Assembly: GCA_958298945.1 (NCBI GenBank) | Contig: OY282607.1 | Location: forward strand, 33,637,000-33,700,999 | DNA: 64,000 bases | DNA from: Atherix ibis | Taxonomy: Eukaryota > Arthropoda > Insecta > Diptera > Athericidae | Reading direction: 5' to 3' | In this document: piece by piece, positions 48,230-59,139 of the stretch | Layout: each line of letters starts with the position of its first letter | Position numbering within the stretch: position 1 is the first letter of the stretch | Notes under the pieces: model-generated | Told to the model about the DNA's origin: nothing | The model's input: only the letters and a program-made list of their open reading frames with translations | Database searches by the model: none | Position numbers and translations under genes: made by a program

Positions 48230-49850
48230 ACCAGTTCTTTATTTAGTTAATACCGCTTTATTTTTTTGAAGTCAATTATAGGATTTTGCTATTAAATTAT
48301 TTAATAATAATAAATATAATAGTTCAATGGTTAATTTAAAAAACAAAAGAAATGGCGTTTGTAAAATATAAAATTACTTCTCATTTTTGCACCATAAAAG
48401 TAACCGGACAGTATTGAGATTAGTTTGTGTCTTTTGTTTACTTAATATTAAACTTGTCCAAGCATATTGATAAATGAATATAGCTTACTATTTAATGAAA
48501 TAAATTTATAATCACCTCTATATACATTTTTTTGATAATAAACAAATTTGGTTGTATGTGTATGATCAATTCTGGTTATTGTATGTGTAATGTATAATAA
48601 TGGAAACGTTTTAAATACTTCTCCACAATCTCCGTATATTAACGCTTTTGAAAATTTATAGAGAAATTTAGTCAGAAAAGTAAGATAATAGACATTTTCA
48701 TTAAAGAAATAATTGAAGACTGCTTCTTTAAAAGAAAGGAATAAAAATAATACAGCAGTAATAGAAAATTCAATTAAATCAATAACCGAAAGATTGCACG
48801 TTTGCAACATTTTCTCGTAACATTAGAGTTACATATGTCCTACAGGCTTTAGAATTGTTCAATAATGCCCTCTATTGTATAATCCATGTTTTACTCTTGC
48901 AAAATGTATCTTTAAATATTTCTTAAAATATACGACTTTTATGTATACACTTTTTTCAATATATCGTTATAATGATCCTCATACTTGTCCATTCAAAAAT
49001 TATACTTTTACTATTTAAAAAATTATTTTTAATTGAATATTGTAAAATTTTGTAATATTACTTGTACATATAAATAGATGATTTTCTGCAAGACTATTCT
49101 TATGTTTTTTTTTCTTCTATTAATTAATCAAATTATTATTTTTTTAATTTCCTTTTTCTAACATTTAAATTATAAATTTTTCGAATTGATTGTAGATATT
49201 ATTTTAAATATTCATTCTATTTGTACAATTTTAGTATTTTTTGTAAAGTCAATATTGGACGTACAATTTTATTGAAAAAATGCAGAAATTTCATATATAT
49301 TTTACCTATTTATGTATATTTATTTTCTAAAATTTTTATTTGTAAATAATTTTATTTCCATTTAAATTTTTTCTTTTGCTTTGTAAAAATTCTAAAAAAA
49401 AAATTGTTTAAAACGATTTTACTTAAAGAAATTATGGTAAAAAAAACAATTTTTGTTTTCCAAAATTTTAAAAACAAATCAATTCATTAATTAAAAATCA
49501 AATTAATATATACTAAACTTTTAATACTAATAAAATAATTCAGTATGAAAAAAATTGTAAAGAGTATTTTTAACAGTATATGTTACATTAGTGTATATTT
49601 TTTGGAAATTATTAAGTCAAAATTAAAGTTACTGAATTTTGAACATTAACAAAATTTTTTAAATTCTAATATAAGAAATTTTACAAAAATTTCAACAATA
49701 GTTTGTCTAAACTCTATTTACCTTTTTTTTTTTAGTGTAAGCATTAAGAAATAATTATTTACTGGTATAAGTTTATAAAAAAATTATTCAATAAAGGTTA
49801 GTATTTTATGACTAGAAATAAGTATTAAGATATAAATTAGTTACCTTTAT
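48230..49850. other. AT-rich intergenic sequence, nothing recognised
   Basis: Homopolymer-rich sequence without supported genes. Confidence 0.6.
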
Positions 49851-49859
49851 TTGGCAGAG

Positions 49860-50490
49860 CAGTTTATGAAAATAGAAAATTTATGTGTCAGAAGCCATGA
49901 CTATGAGGCCATTGTACGACCAAAGCATTGTAAACGAAAAAATTTGTGTATCTCTGGTTAGTAGGGTAAATTAGTGAGAGTTTTGTTAGATTTTGTGGAG
50001 TATATTAGTTTTTTTTTGTAAAGGAAAGATTAAAGAGGTGATTTTCCGGGTCTTTCATAAATGGAGGAATCGTGATGGTGAGCCAGTATTCATATTCATA
50101 TAATATGGGATTGATGCTGAGCTGAGTGACACAGGACTGCCATATAGGACGTTTGGTCGTGCCAAAAAGAATATCATGGGTAAGAGCATTATGGCCTATC
50201 CGGATGCCGAGGAGCTTACATGCCCAGAATTTCGGTATGGCTATTGAACCAACTTGTTTATTGACAAAAAAAAGGGTCACTTTTGTATGGGTTCTGCGGA
50301 TGGCAAATGGTGTTAGTTTCTATTCTATTAGGCAGATTGGGAATAACTGTGAGCCTTGGACGATGGATACTTGCTCAAATAAACTTGTCAGCACTTTCCC
50401 ACAAGGTCCTGGCATCCAAAGTAACTCAACCCTCAATACTAAATAGGCTATGTCGAATAGCGCTGAGTACTGGAGTCACTGAATCATGAA
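49860..50490 (-). mobile_element. LINE C-terminal and 3' region
   Basis: The minus-strand frame 50,280-50,005 contains ACKLLGIRIGHNALTHDILF then GTTKRPIWQSCVTQLSINPI and LYEYEYW. This matches the R-IGH-ALTH...C..C...L...HIL.EC tail of RNase H-bearing non-LTR retrotransposons, with two of the Cys/His positions mutated (TYPE: first Cys kept, second changed). Upstream to 50,490 the sequence is broken. Its 3' end (CTTTGGTCGTACAATGGCCT) differs from the 28.8/34.1/38.3-kb family, so it is a second family. Confidence 0.65.
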
Positions 50491-50499
50491 AATATTGGC

Positions 50500-52360
50500 T
50501 CACGAAAATATCAGTCCGTTAATGTTAAGTGCCCCACGCTTATTAAATAATATGAAGATGGTACCAGATAGGGAGGTAAGGGCCTTACCTTTATAATAAA
50601 AACTATAAAACCGAACATAATAGCTTTTTATCAGTTTAATAGGGGAAATACTAAAAAAAAACATAAGAGAAGAATTGTTTAGACTAAAAAGCCTAGATAC
50701 GAAAAAATGAATTTTAATTTTTAAAGCTTTACAATAGCAGCAATCGGTCAACGAAACTTTTTAAAGAGTATTGTTAATGTCCCAAAAATGTGTATTTGGG
50801 TTTAGAATAAATATTTTACAAATTTATTAACATAATTAATAAGACTAATTTGGTGATAGTTTACCAATTCTATGGAAATGTAATTTTTTATCGTACTTTT
50901 CCTAGTTTTTGTATATAAGAAGGATTATTTTTCTATGATTTTATTTGTAAATGCAGTTATTTATTGCACATTTTATATAATAATATTAATAATAAAAAAA
51001 AAATAAATGTTTTTTTTTAAATGGCTCTCAAACATGATGTCAAAGAAAAATAATATTAACTTATAATATTAAATAATAAATATAAAATTCAAAATTGCAA
51101 TAAACATCAGGTTAAAAAAAAATCACATATTAATAATTAGAAAAAAAATATAGTTTTCAGATTTATACTATATTACTTTTCAGTAGAAATATAATCAAAA
51201 TTAACTATATTCATTACAATTACTTAGATTATTTCACATTTTAGCTTATTATTATTTCTAATCAAAAAATTAGTTGTCGCTTTCTTTATTAATGATTGTT
51301 GTTTTAATGGTAAATTAATTAATAATTTTATATGCACACAAAAATATTTATTTATATTATTAGTTAAATTTATAGATGAACAACTTTGAAACTGTTATAT
51401 CAAGTTTTTTTTTCTTTAAATATTTATTTAAAATGAAATAAGATAGTTTACCATAATTTAAGTATTTCTATTATCATATTTATCAGTATTATTATTATTA
51501 TTGTTAGTATGTATGTATGTATGTATATTTTCTGTAAGAGTATCTATTACTTATTTTTATTATATTAAATATGCTTGATTGATTGTAATTTATTGATTAG
51601 ATTTATATATTTTTTATTTTGTGTTAAATTATATGATATGTTGATTATTGTTATTGTTTGTTAATTAATTTGAAAAAATAATTTTTGTATAATATTCTTT
51701 TGGATTTAATTTATCTATTGGTTTTATTTGCATATATATTTGATAGTAAGTTATATTTTATGGGTTTACTTTTAAATATTTTTCATGATTGAAATAGGTT
51801 TTTATACAACATCATCATATAATATAGATATTTATTTTTCAATATTACAGTATGTATTCAAATTAATATGGTATAATCGAATAGAAATAATAATTGTATA
51901 TATAGTTTTAATTACTTTTTATTAATATAATTCATCTTATCTAATATTTTATTTTACTTTTGGTTTGTTTTTTTTTTTTTGATTGAATTTTTTGTTGGTT
52001 TTAAATTTGGTCATTTTTCAAATCACTTTTTTTTAAGACACACATTAATATAAATATAATTATTATTATCCTAATCGATTATTTATATTTATATTTTGGT
52101 TAATTATATTCATTATATTATAATAATAAATAGAATTTGAAAAAAACAAAATTTAAATCCTTAAATTTTTATAATTGATTTAATTAATGTAGTAAATAAA
52201 TAAATTTATCTAGTAAACGAAAATTATATAACAAAATCAAGTAAAAAGGACAATAATATATATCTGAACGTTTGAGTGAGAAAGAAACATTTTATCTACG
52301 GTCGATTTTGGTTGTGCGCATTGCTAACGCTTTTGTAAACAAAGCGCCGGAGTTCATCTA
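50500..52360. other. AT-rich sequence 3' of the proline-rich exon
   Basis: Extremely AT-rich, with a GTAT tetranucleotide run (51,506-51,527). If the proline-rich exon is terminal, its 3' UTR lies in the upper part of this interval; several AATAAA-type signals exist but are not informative at this base composition. Confidence 0.5.
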
Positions 52361-52369
52361 CTTTCATAC

Positions 52370-52663
52370 AGGTGTCGCTGCAACCACTTCGATGTCGCTG
52401 ATACTTTTGACTCGCCGATGTTGGGCATATCTTGGCAATGTGCCATCTGTTGAATCGGCTGCGGGGGGTGCACTTACACGATGGCTGGGCGGGGGTGGCG
52501 GTGGAGCTGTTGTTGGTGGCGGTAATATTGGTGGTGGCGGTCCGATTGTTGCATAAATTCCACCCTCACTGCTACTGTAGGATGGTGTCGGTGATGTTGA
52601 ATTCCCAAATGACTTATCCGCGCGAGATTTTGTATTGAAGCGGAACGCTTTCGATAGTGAGCC
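52370..52663 (-). CDS. exon of a proline-rich protein (gene not recognised)
   Basis: The acceptor tract TTTTTTACACCTGAACAG ends at 52,664. The frame reads GSLSKAFRFNTKSRADKSFG, a Ser-rich stretch, EGGIYATIG, then PPPPILPPPTTAPPPPPP, and LPRYAQHRRVKSISDIEVVA. Base composition is far more GC-rich than the surroundings and matches coding DNA. Polyproline runs suit profilin, SH3 or EVH1 partners, and IYATI is a plausible tyrosine phosphorylation site (inference). The end is ambiguous: either CCT|GTATGA is a weak donor at 52,370/52,369, or translation continues two codons to ATPV and a TGA at 52,364. The exon is entered in phase 0, as needed by the exon at 56,631. Confidence 0.8.
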
Positions 52664-52759
52664 CTGTTCAGGTGTAAAAAACAATTTACGATTATATCGG
52701 CTGATTGACACCATACCGAATTGTGGCATATCAATAAATTACCTGTGATCCCTTCCATG

Positions 52760-53330
52760 CAGAGAACTAAGCATTATTAGGCGTTTAGATACGTAAATGG
52801 CATATTGTTACGGATTATGATTTGCAAATTATTAGTGTTATTACAAGTATACAAGAAGAAAATAGAATTTTATTTGTTAATTTTTTCAACATTGAAATAC
52901 AATTCATATACAAAATTTAGATAATTATTTTTGATTAAAGATGATAATACCCAATTAATTCGTATTTTTTTATTTTTTTTTATTTTTTGTCTGTTTTTTT
53001 TTGCAATTATAAAACTCTCATCTCCACTCTGGCATGCGTTCTTATTTGGTTAAATATGTTTATCTAAATAATTACTAAAGAAATATTATTATTGCATCTC
53101 GTAATTATTATTCACACCGGTATTCTGCTTATTCATATGACTTGAAAATCAAATGGCTTGAATTATTTTATAATTTTATTAAAAAAAAGGGTTTACTAAT
53201 TTTGAGCACAAAAGTTTTTATTCAGACTCACAGATTTTAATAAATAATTAGACTTTATCTAGAAAATAAAAATAAGCAGTTGAATTATACTTAATAATTT
53301 TTATGTTTTGCTGAATTTTAATAGTTTATT
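52760..53330. other. intron of the proline-rich gene, AT-rich part
   Basis: No gene or element recognised between the 52.37-kb exon and the mariner at 53,339. Confidence 0.6.
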
Positions 53331-53338
53331 ATTGGTTA

Positions 53339-54186
53339 GTCAAAAAAGTTCAGGGCATTGAAAAACTGAATCAAGTCGTTTTCACAAGCCTCTCTTGAAG
53401 CCAGCTTCGAAACAAGTGGTATTTTGAGTGTGCTAGGTTTGGGCTATACGGTGGATATATCAAAACTTTCCAGGCAAGCTATCTTAAACTTTTGTGAGTC
53501 ATCATTGATATGTGTAGTCGAGCAATAGCTATCGATCAATTCTGGTACTTTTTTCTTAATCGCTTGGCGTAAGCTCTCGAGTTGCTCACAGTATAGTATG
53601 GAGTTAACAGTTTGACCAAACAATACCAGTTCATAATGAACGATTCCCTTCCAGTCTCACCATACACATAGTTTGTGATGGCTCATCTCTCTCTTTTCAT
53701 GATCTCAAGAAATGGCTCGATTTCATTGTGCACCAGCAGCGTATTGCTTATATTAGGTCGGTCTATCTTCTTTTCATACTCAATTCATGTGGCATCCAAA
53801 TATCGAGTTTTTTTTAATTCAGCCTTTCGCAAATGGTTTAAAACGGTTTGATGATGAATTCTCATGTTTTTCGGTAATTGGCCGACCAGAACGAGAGCGA
53901 TTTTGATACCATAAATACCACAATTTTTTCACCAGCCTGCGATGCATTGTTAGCTTTGATGAAGTGCAATTGTAAAATATAGCGAATTTTCTCTTTATTC
54001 TGGTCCATTTTTGAATTTGAATAACCTTTGATGCACTACACCAATTTCAATAAATATTTGCACAAAATAATACAATGCTTTATGTGTCACCTTTCAAATG
54101 CGCGTCTGGCATTTTTGCAATGCGACTACTGGTTACTGAGTTTTTGAAAACTCCATCTGTTGGGTAATACCGTGAACTTTTTCGAC
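53339..54186 (-). mobile_element. mariner element with both inverted ends and TA duplications
   Basis: TA at 53,337-53,338 and 54,187-54,188. Left end GTCAAAAAAGTTCAGGGCAT; right end inverted GTCGAAAAAGTTCACGGTAT (18 of 20 match). 848 bp, about 450 bp short of a complete mariner. It lies in the intron of the proline-rich gene. It differs in ends and protein from the 4.0/43.4-kb mariners. Confidence 0.85.
53390..54008 (-). pseudogene. mariner transposase, broken
   Basis: Starts at 54,008 with MDQNKEKIRYILQ, the N-terminal helix-turn-helix start of a mariner subfamily, followed by a frameshift and ASQAGEKIVVF. Then come the linker HHQTVLNHLRKAELKK and pieces such as HNEIEPFLEIM and PSQTMCMVRLEGNRSL, in the place of the family segment that ends in a Trp-Trp-Asp block. 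Catalytic Asp motifs cannot be read intact. Many stops; inactive. Confidence 0.75.
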
Positions 54187-54194
54187 TAACTTAT

Positions 54195-56620
54195 ATATTA
54201 TTGAGCAGTTATTAATCAAAAAATAAATAGTCCTTAATAAAAATGTATATTTTTGTACGTTGCTTGTATTAATATAAATTAGTTTCATAAATGATTTTGT
54301 GTAAAATCCTTTCAAGAATTTGTTATTTTCAATAGATTCTAATTAAAGTTTACGGGATAAACTTTTGATTACAAAACCATCAAAGTTACAAATAATAACA
54401 ACTCTTACTAAAGTTCAAATTACCATTAAAAATATAATTAAACATAAACACTAAATATTAAAGAACAAACAACACACTTTACAATTCAGTATTTACTTAA
54501 ATTTTATTTAAATTTCTTTAAATTTCATTTGCTTTTTTTTTGTTTTCTTTTTTCATATATATATTATATATTTAAGAATATTAAGTAAGTATTTGATATA
54601 ATATTTAGTTACAATTACACTAAATTTTAGTATTTAATATTTTTATTCTTCTAGTTTTATTTGATATTTACTTACGTTTCATTTTATTATATTTATTTGG
54701 TTTTTGGTTTTAAAAATTATTTTTATCTATTTTCTAACTTATATTAGATACATAAATTTTATTATATTTATTCCATATTGTAGTAATTTTTTTTCCATAT
54801 ATTTTCTCTACTTCTTCGTTATTTTTTCGAAAAAGATATTAGATTTCACAAAAATATATTAGAAAATAGCATCTTTTATTAGTTATTTGATAGTTATTTT
54901 AACACGAGAAATAAATTAGAATTTTATTGAAAATTTAAAATTGAAAAAATTTGATTTCTTCTATTTTATACCTTTTTCAAACAACAATTTAATTTTTTTT
55001 ATGACTGCTACTTTTCAATGGTTTTATGCTATTTTATTTTTTAAATAGAAATAATTTTGAATAAATTTATTTCTTTTTTTTCAAATTCTTTTATTATAAT
55101 AAAAAATTCAAAATTTGTCATATTTTTTTAAGACTAATTAAACGTTTATTATGAATATTTTAAAATTAAATACTTTTATTATAAATACTAATGATAATTT
55201 TTTTTTATATCAATTCTATTATATCGTATGTTTATTATTTAAAATTTATATTATTAAAAATCGTTTTTTTTTTGCAAAATTTCGATCATATTTTATTAGA
55301 CACTACAAAATTTCGTTTACTTTTATCAATGGTGTTTTTACTTTGGTGAAAGAATTTATGTCGCTATAAATATAGTATAATTTGTTGTAAATTATATAAG
55401 TTTGCAATTATTTTCTATAATTTTGAAAAGAAAACTATTATTTATAATTTTCAACAGAAAAAATAAAAAATTAATTGAATAATTGTTGTGTGTGTTGTAT
55501 AGTATATGATATTAATAAGAGTTATTTATTTGTTGAATAAATTTTTTGAAAATTTGTTTTTAATTTTTGTATTTAATATGAAAGTAAAAAAAGATAAAAA
55601 CATTAAAAATTCTTTCAAAATTATAAAAGGAAAAGTTACTTAACAAGCAACATAAAAATCATTTCTCTTAATATTTTTTGAAAAATTTATTTTCACTTTT
55701 TAGATTTTTAAAATTATTTTATGATTTAAAAGAAAATAAGCGAAATAAAATTAACAATTGAAGGTTTACTTTTAATAAAAGCATGCGCACGCATATGTTA
55801 CTATAACTGCTGCATTATAAAAATTAATTAGAAATTTTTTTATATCTGACTAATTTTTATTATTAAATCTAATTATATATTTAATAAACAGCATTAAGAT
55901 TTACATAGAGATTTACACTATAATCAAAAATAGATATTTTTCTATTTTGATTGTGATTTTATACAATTTTATTTTTTGTTGTTTTTTTTTGTTGTTGTGC
56001 AAAATTTATTAAAATAAAAATACAAATTCTATAAACAATTAAAGCGTTATGGACAAAACCAGAGATAGAGAGTTATAAGAGTTTATTTTAATAATCATTC
56101 AATTTATGTATATTTTTATCGATATAAATATATTTAAAAAAAATTATTTTTATATCAAATTTACTATTTATAGTTTTTTTTTCATATATAAACTAATAAA
56201 TTCATACTTATCCGCCAGTTGTCGCTTTTTTGTGGTACTGTCACGATGACAGCATCATAAAAAAGTTATGATTGCGTACAATTTTGGAATTATTTTAAAA
56301 AGACCATAAACAAATTAAATTTAAATAATTCTTTTAATATTAGAAAATATTTTCAAAAAAAATTAATATTCACAAGTAATATTTTTAGGCGAAAAAATAT
56401 TAGACCAAATTGAAAATAGTAAATAAAATATAACACTTTCTTTGTTTTAGCAAAGATAGAAATATAAAACCGAAAAAATTTCACGAATAAATTGTGTAAA
56501 AAAACTATATCTATATTTGTATCGATAAAAGATATAATCAAAAAATTGTTGTTATGGGAAATTTTTAATTAAAATAAAATTAGTATATCTATATAGCACA
56601 GTAAAATAAATTTTTATTTT
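54195..56620. other. intron of the proline-rich gene, AT-rich part
   Basis: Extremely AT-rich with no recognised gene or element. A short GC-richer spot at 56,210-56,275 (CGCCAGTTGTCGC...) is unassigned. Confidence 0.6.
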
Positions 56621-56630
56621 ATGTACTTAC

Positions 56631-56745
56631 CCTTAAACTACCACTCGATCGTCGATCAGCAGTAGCGTAATGTTGTTGTAATCCACCAGGTCCAGTTATT
56701 GGTACTACACCACATCCTGAGCGGATACCTTGACCCAATGTTGCT
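56631..56745 (-). CDS. upstream exon of the proline-rich protein gene
   Basis: The donor is GTAAGT (56,630-56,625) after AAGG; the acceptor is AATTAG (ends 56,746). One base completes a codon, then 38 codons read ATLGQGIRSGCGVVPITGPG then GLQQHYATADRRSSGSLR. It ends in phase 0, matching the start of the exon at 52,663, so the two join as SSGSLR-GSLSKAF across a 4.0-kb intron. Gly/Ser-rich, no known domain. Earlier exons must lie beyond this point, but none is visible before the window end. Confidence 0.75.
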
Positions 56746-57149
56746 CTAATTATAATTAAGTTCCGTAAAAGAAATCCATTTATCAGGCACACATCGAGCG
56801 AGCAAGGGTTGAAAGGTAACAACAACAGAGAAGAACGAAATCAAAAACGAGAAAGAAAGAAAGAGAAAGTAAATCAAAAAGAAAGAAAATATATATTGTT
56901 CCAGTTTTCTTTTTCTTTTTTCATTTTTCTTATTTTTGTATTATTTTCCCCTATTTTGCTCCATATAAAATGTGGGATTTGTTATATATTTAAAAAAAAA
57001 TATTAAATAATATTTTATCGCAAATACTTAAAAAAATGTAGAAATAAAAGAAATTATTAAAAAATTATAAACTATAAATTATAAAATAAAAAAACCTAAG
57101 TGAGAGCAATATTTTGAAGAAATAAACATTCAATATATCCGATTAGAAA

Positions 57150-57560
57150 AAGGGTGTAGGTAGTGCGTCAGAAAAGCTTAAGGCATAAGTGCAGTTTGTT
57201 TATTGATAGATGGCGCTTCTTGTTATTTCGGGAGCGCTATCTATCAGCAAGTTGAGGTTTTTGACTTTCGAATAGGGATATAGGAGTAGTGGATGATATT
57301 TTTTGTAATTTTCAGAAAATGTATTAGAAATTATTAAATTTTCCTAAATATATTAGAAATGAAAATAATTATTAAAATTTCTATGTAATATTTTCAATTA
57401 TCGATATTATGGTAAAACTGGAATTTTTATAATAAAATTGATCAAATCAATGTTTCGTAATAAAATTAAATTATTAAGTTGGTAAGGTCTATTCAATAGA
57501 TCTAAAATTTAAAAAAAAATTTAAATCGATCCTTGAACATTTTCTGACACATTATATTCC
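57150..57560. repeat. unclassified repeat-like patch with a 13-bp hairpin
   Basis: GATAGATGGCGCT (57,205-57,217) pairs with AGCGCTATCTATC (57,233-57,245), one mismatch. The patch starts GTGCGTCAGAAAAGCTTAAG and a partly complementary TTTTCTGACACA lies at 57,540-57,551, which may mark the two ends of a roughly 400-bp element. Not assigned to a family. Confidence 0.35.
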
Positions 57561-58292
57561 ACAAAAAGTCAATGTGGAAACATGAGGTTTTTTTTCAAGT
57601 TTTGTTAAATAAAATTAGATGTTTTAAATAAAATTTTAATCAAATAAAAATAATATACACATTCACATAAACCAATTAACATATATTATTATTGAATAGA
57701 TAACATTTAAATTTTTTTATTGTTTTTGATAAAAATAATGTAAATATTTTTAAATAAGGAGAAAAATTATATAAATGGAGGTTTAATAGAAAAATGAATG
57801 TAGGATTGCATTTTGGGCACATTTACATATAATTACATTAACGTTTATTTAGATACCAATATATAATGTATAGAATTGATATAAAATATGCATAGATAAA
57901 GAAAATGATGTAATGTTTTGATGATAATGAACATAAATATGTTAACTTTTGTGCAATTCATTAATAGCCTTTGTTATGTTTACAGTTAATTATAATTAAT
58001 ATACAATCATGCACTATCGAAAATGTAGTGGAAATTTTGTAGTGTTTTTTTTTCCCCGCCTATTTAATTGTATATTTTTTTCTCTCTTTAGTAATTTGTT
58101 AGTTTTAAAAAAATTAGATTTGATAAATGAGATAATTATTTTTCTCATGTATTATTTGTATTATTGAAAACTTTGAAGTTTATTTCGATTAATTTTTAAA
58201 TACTATTTTTTCGGTAAAAATATACAAACATTTTACGAAATTCATTATAATTATAGTGAAAATTTTTAATTGTCAATTTTCAATGAATTAAT

Positions 58293-58443
58293 ACGAGACA
58301 AAACACGTGCAAGCAAAGCAGCTGCCAAAAATTAACTGATTATTCAAAATGGCCGAACTTGTCGGCATAAGTGAGAGATATGACTACCAATATAACGCCA
58401 CAAAAAAAAAACGAAAATCGCGATACTTTTTGAACAGACCTCG
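58293..58443 (-). mobile_element. solo mariner end (same family as 4.0 and 43.4 kb)
   Basis: Reads, on the minus strand, from TA at 58,444-58,445 with CGAGGTCTGTTCAAAAAGTA through the untranslated leader (GGCCATTTTGAAT...) to GCACGTGTTTTG, about 150 bp. It then stops without any transposase coding sequence or right end. Confidence 0.8.
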
Positions 58444-58659
58444 TATTTATTTAAAAATATTGTCTAGATTTATGAAAGTTTATTTCGGTTTAAGTATTCT
58501 AAAAATATATAATGGAATTTTTATTTTTACATTTTCATGCAGAAGAAATGTACATTAATATTTAACATTTTAATAATTTTGCGAATATTTGTCAGATTTG
58601 AATTTAGGGTAGTTATATTTTCAACCGAAAATAATTATATAAAATTTTTTTCTCAGACA

Positions 58660-59131
58660 AAGCTCTTAGTAGGCTATGTTAACAAGCAAAATTGTCACAT
58701 TTATACATCTGAAAATTCATTGGTTTATATTTTTTCGGATATGAGGCTGGTGCTACAGTTACTGTTAATGGAGTGCGCTAAGGAGACATGGTAACCAATT
58801 TTCTATGGCTTATTTTTGATGCTACGTGCTACACTATCCAAGAAACAATAGATTTATTAAAAATTAAATTTAATGGACGTTTAATTTTGCATAGAGCTGA
58901 TGTCAATTGGCCACCAAGATCATGTGTTTAGGCGCCGTTGGACTTCTTCTTGCGGGGCTACACATATGTAGTTCACACGCAATTGTAGAGCTCAAACTCA
59001 TTATCAACCGTGTAACCCGTGAAAAAGAGTCAGAATTATGCAAAATTGTGATAGAATATTTTATAAAAAGGATGGATGTCTGTAGGCGTAGTTATGTTAG
59101 AAATTTGCCCAATATTGTTTTTACAACATAA
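58660..59131 (+). mobile_element. DD41D-like transposase relic
   Basis: Across frames: GYVNKQNCHIYTSENS (family: GYVNKQNCRFWSEENP), then EAGATVTVNGVR, VTNFLW, CYTIQETIDLLKIKFNGRLI, and DVNWPPRSC followed by APLDFFLRGYTY. The third catalytic Asp is kept in PLDFF; the second Asp block is reduced to CYT. Stops occur at several places. It belongs with the 5.1, 26.9 and 44.2-kb relics. Terminal repeats were not seen. Confidence 0.75.
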
Positions 59132-59139
59132 ATGGTAAA

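Noticed and set aside
52272..52556. 94-codon + strand frame rich in Gly
   Set aside because: It is the complement of the proline-rich exon, whose minus-strand frame has splice signals and a matching partner exon.
55151..55369. 72-codon + strand frame, all hydrophobic and Asn/Lys/Phe-rich
   Set aside because: Composition is what random AT-rich DNA yields; no homology or splice support.
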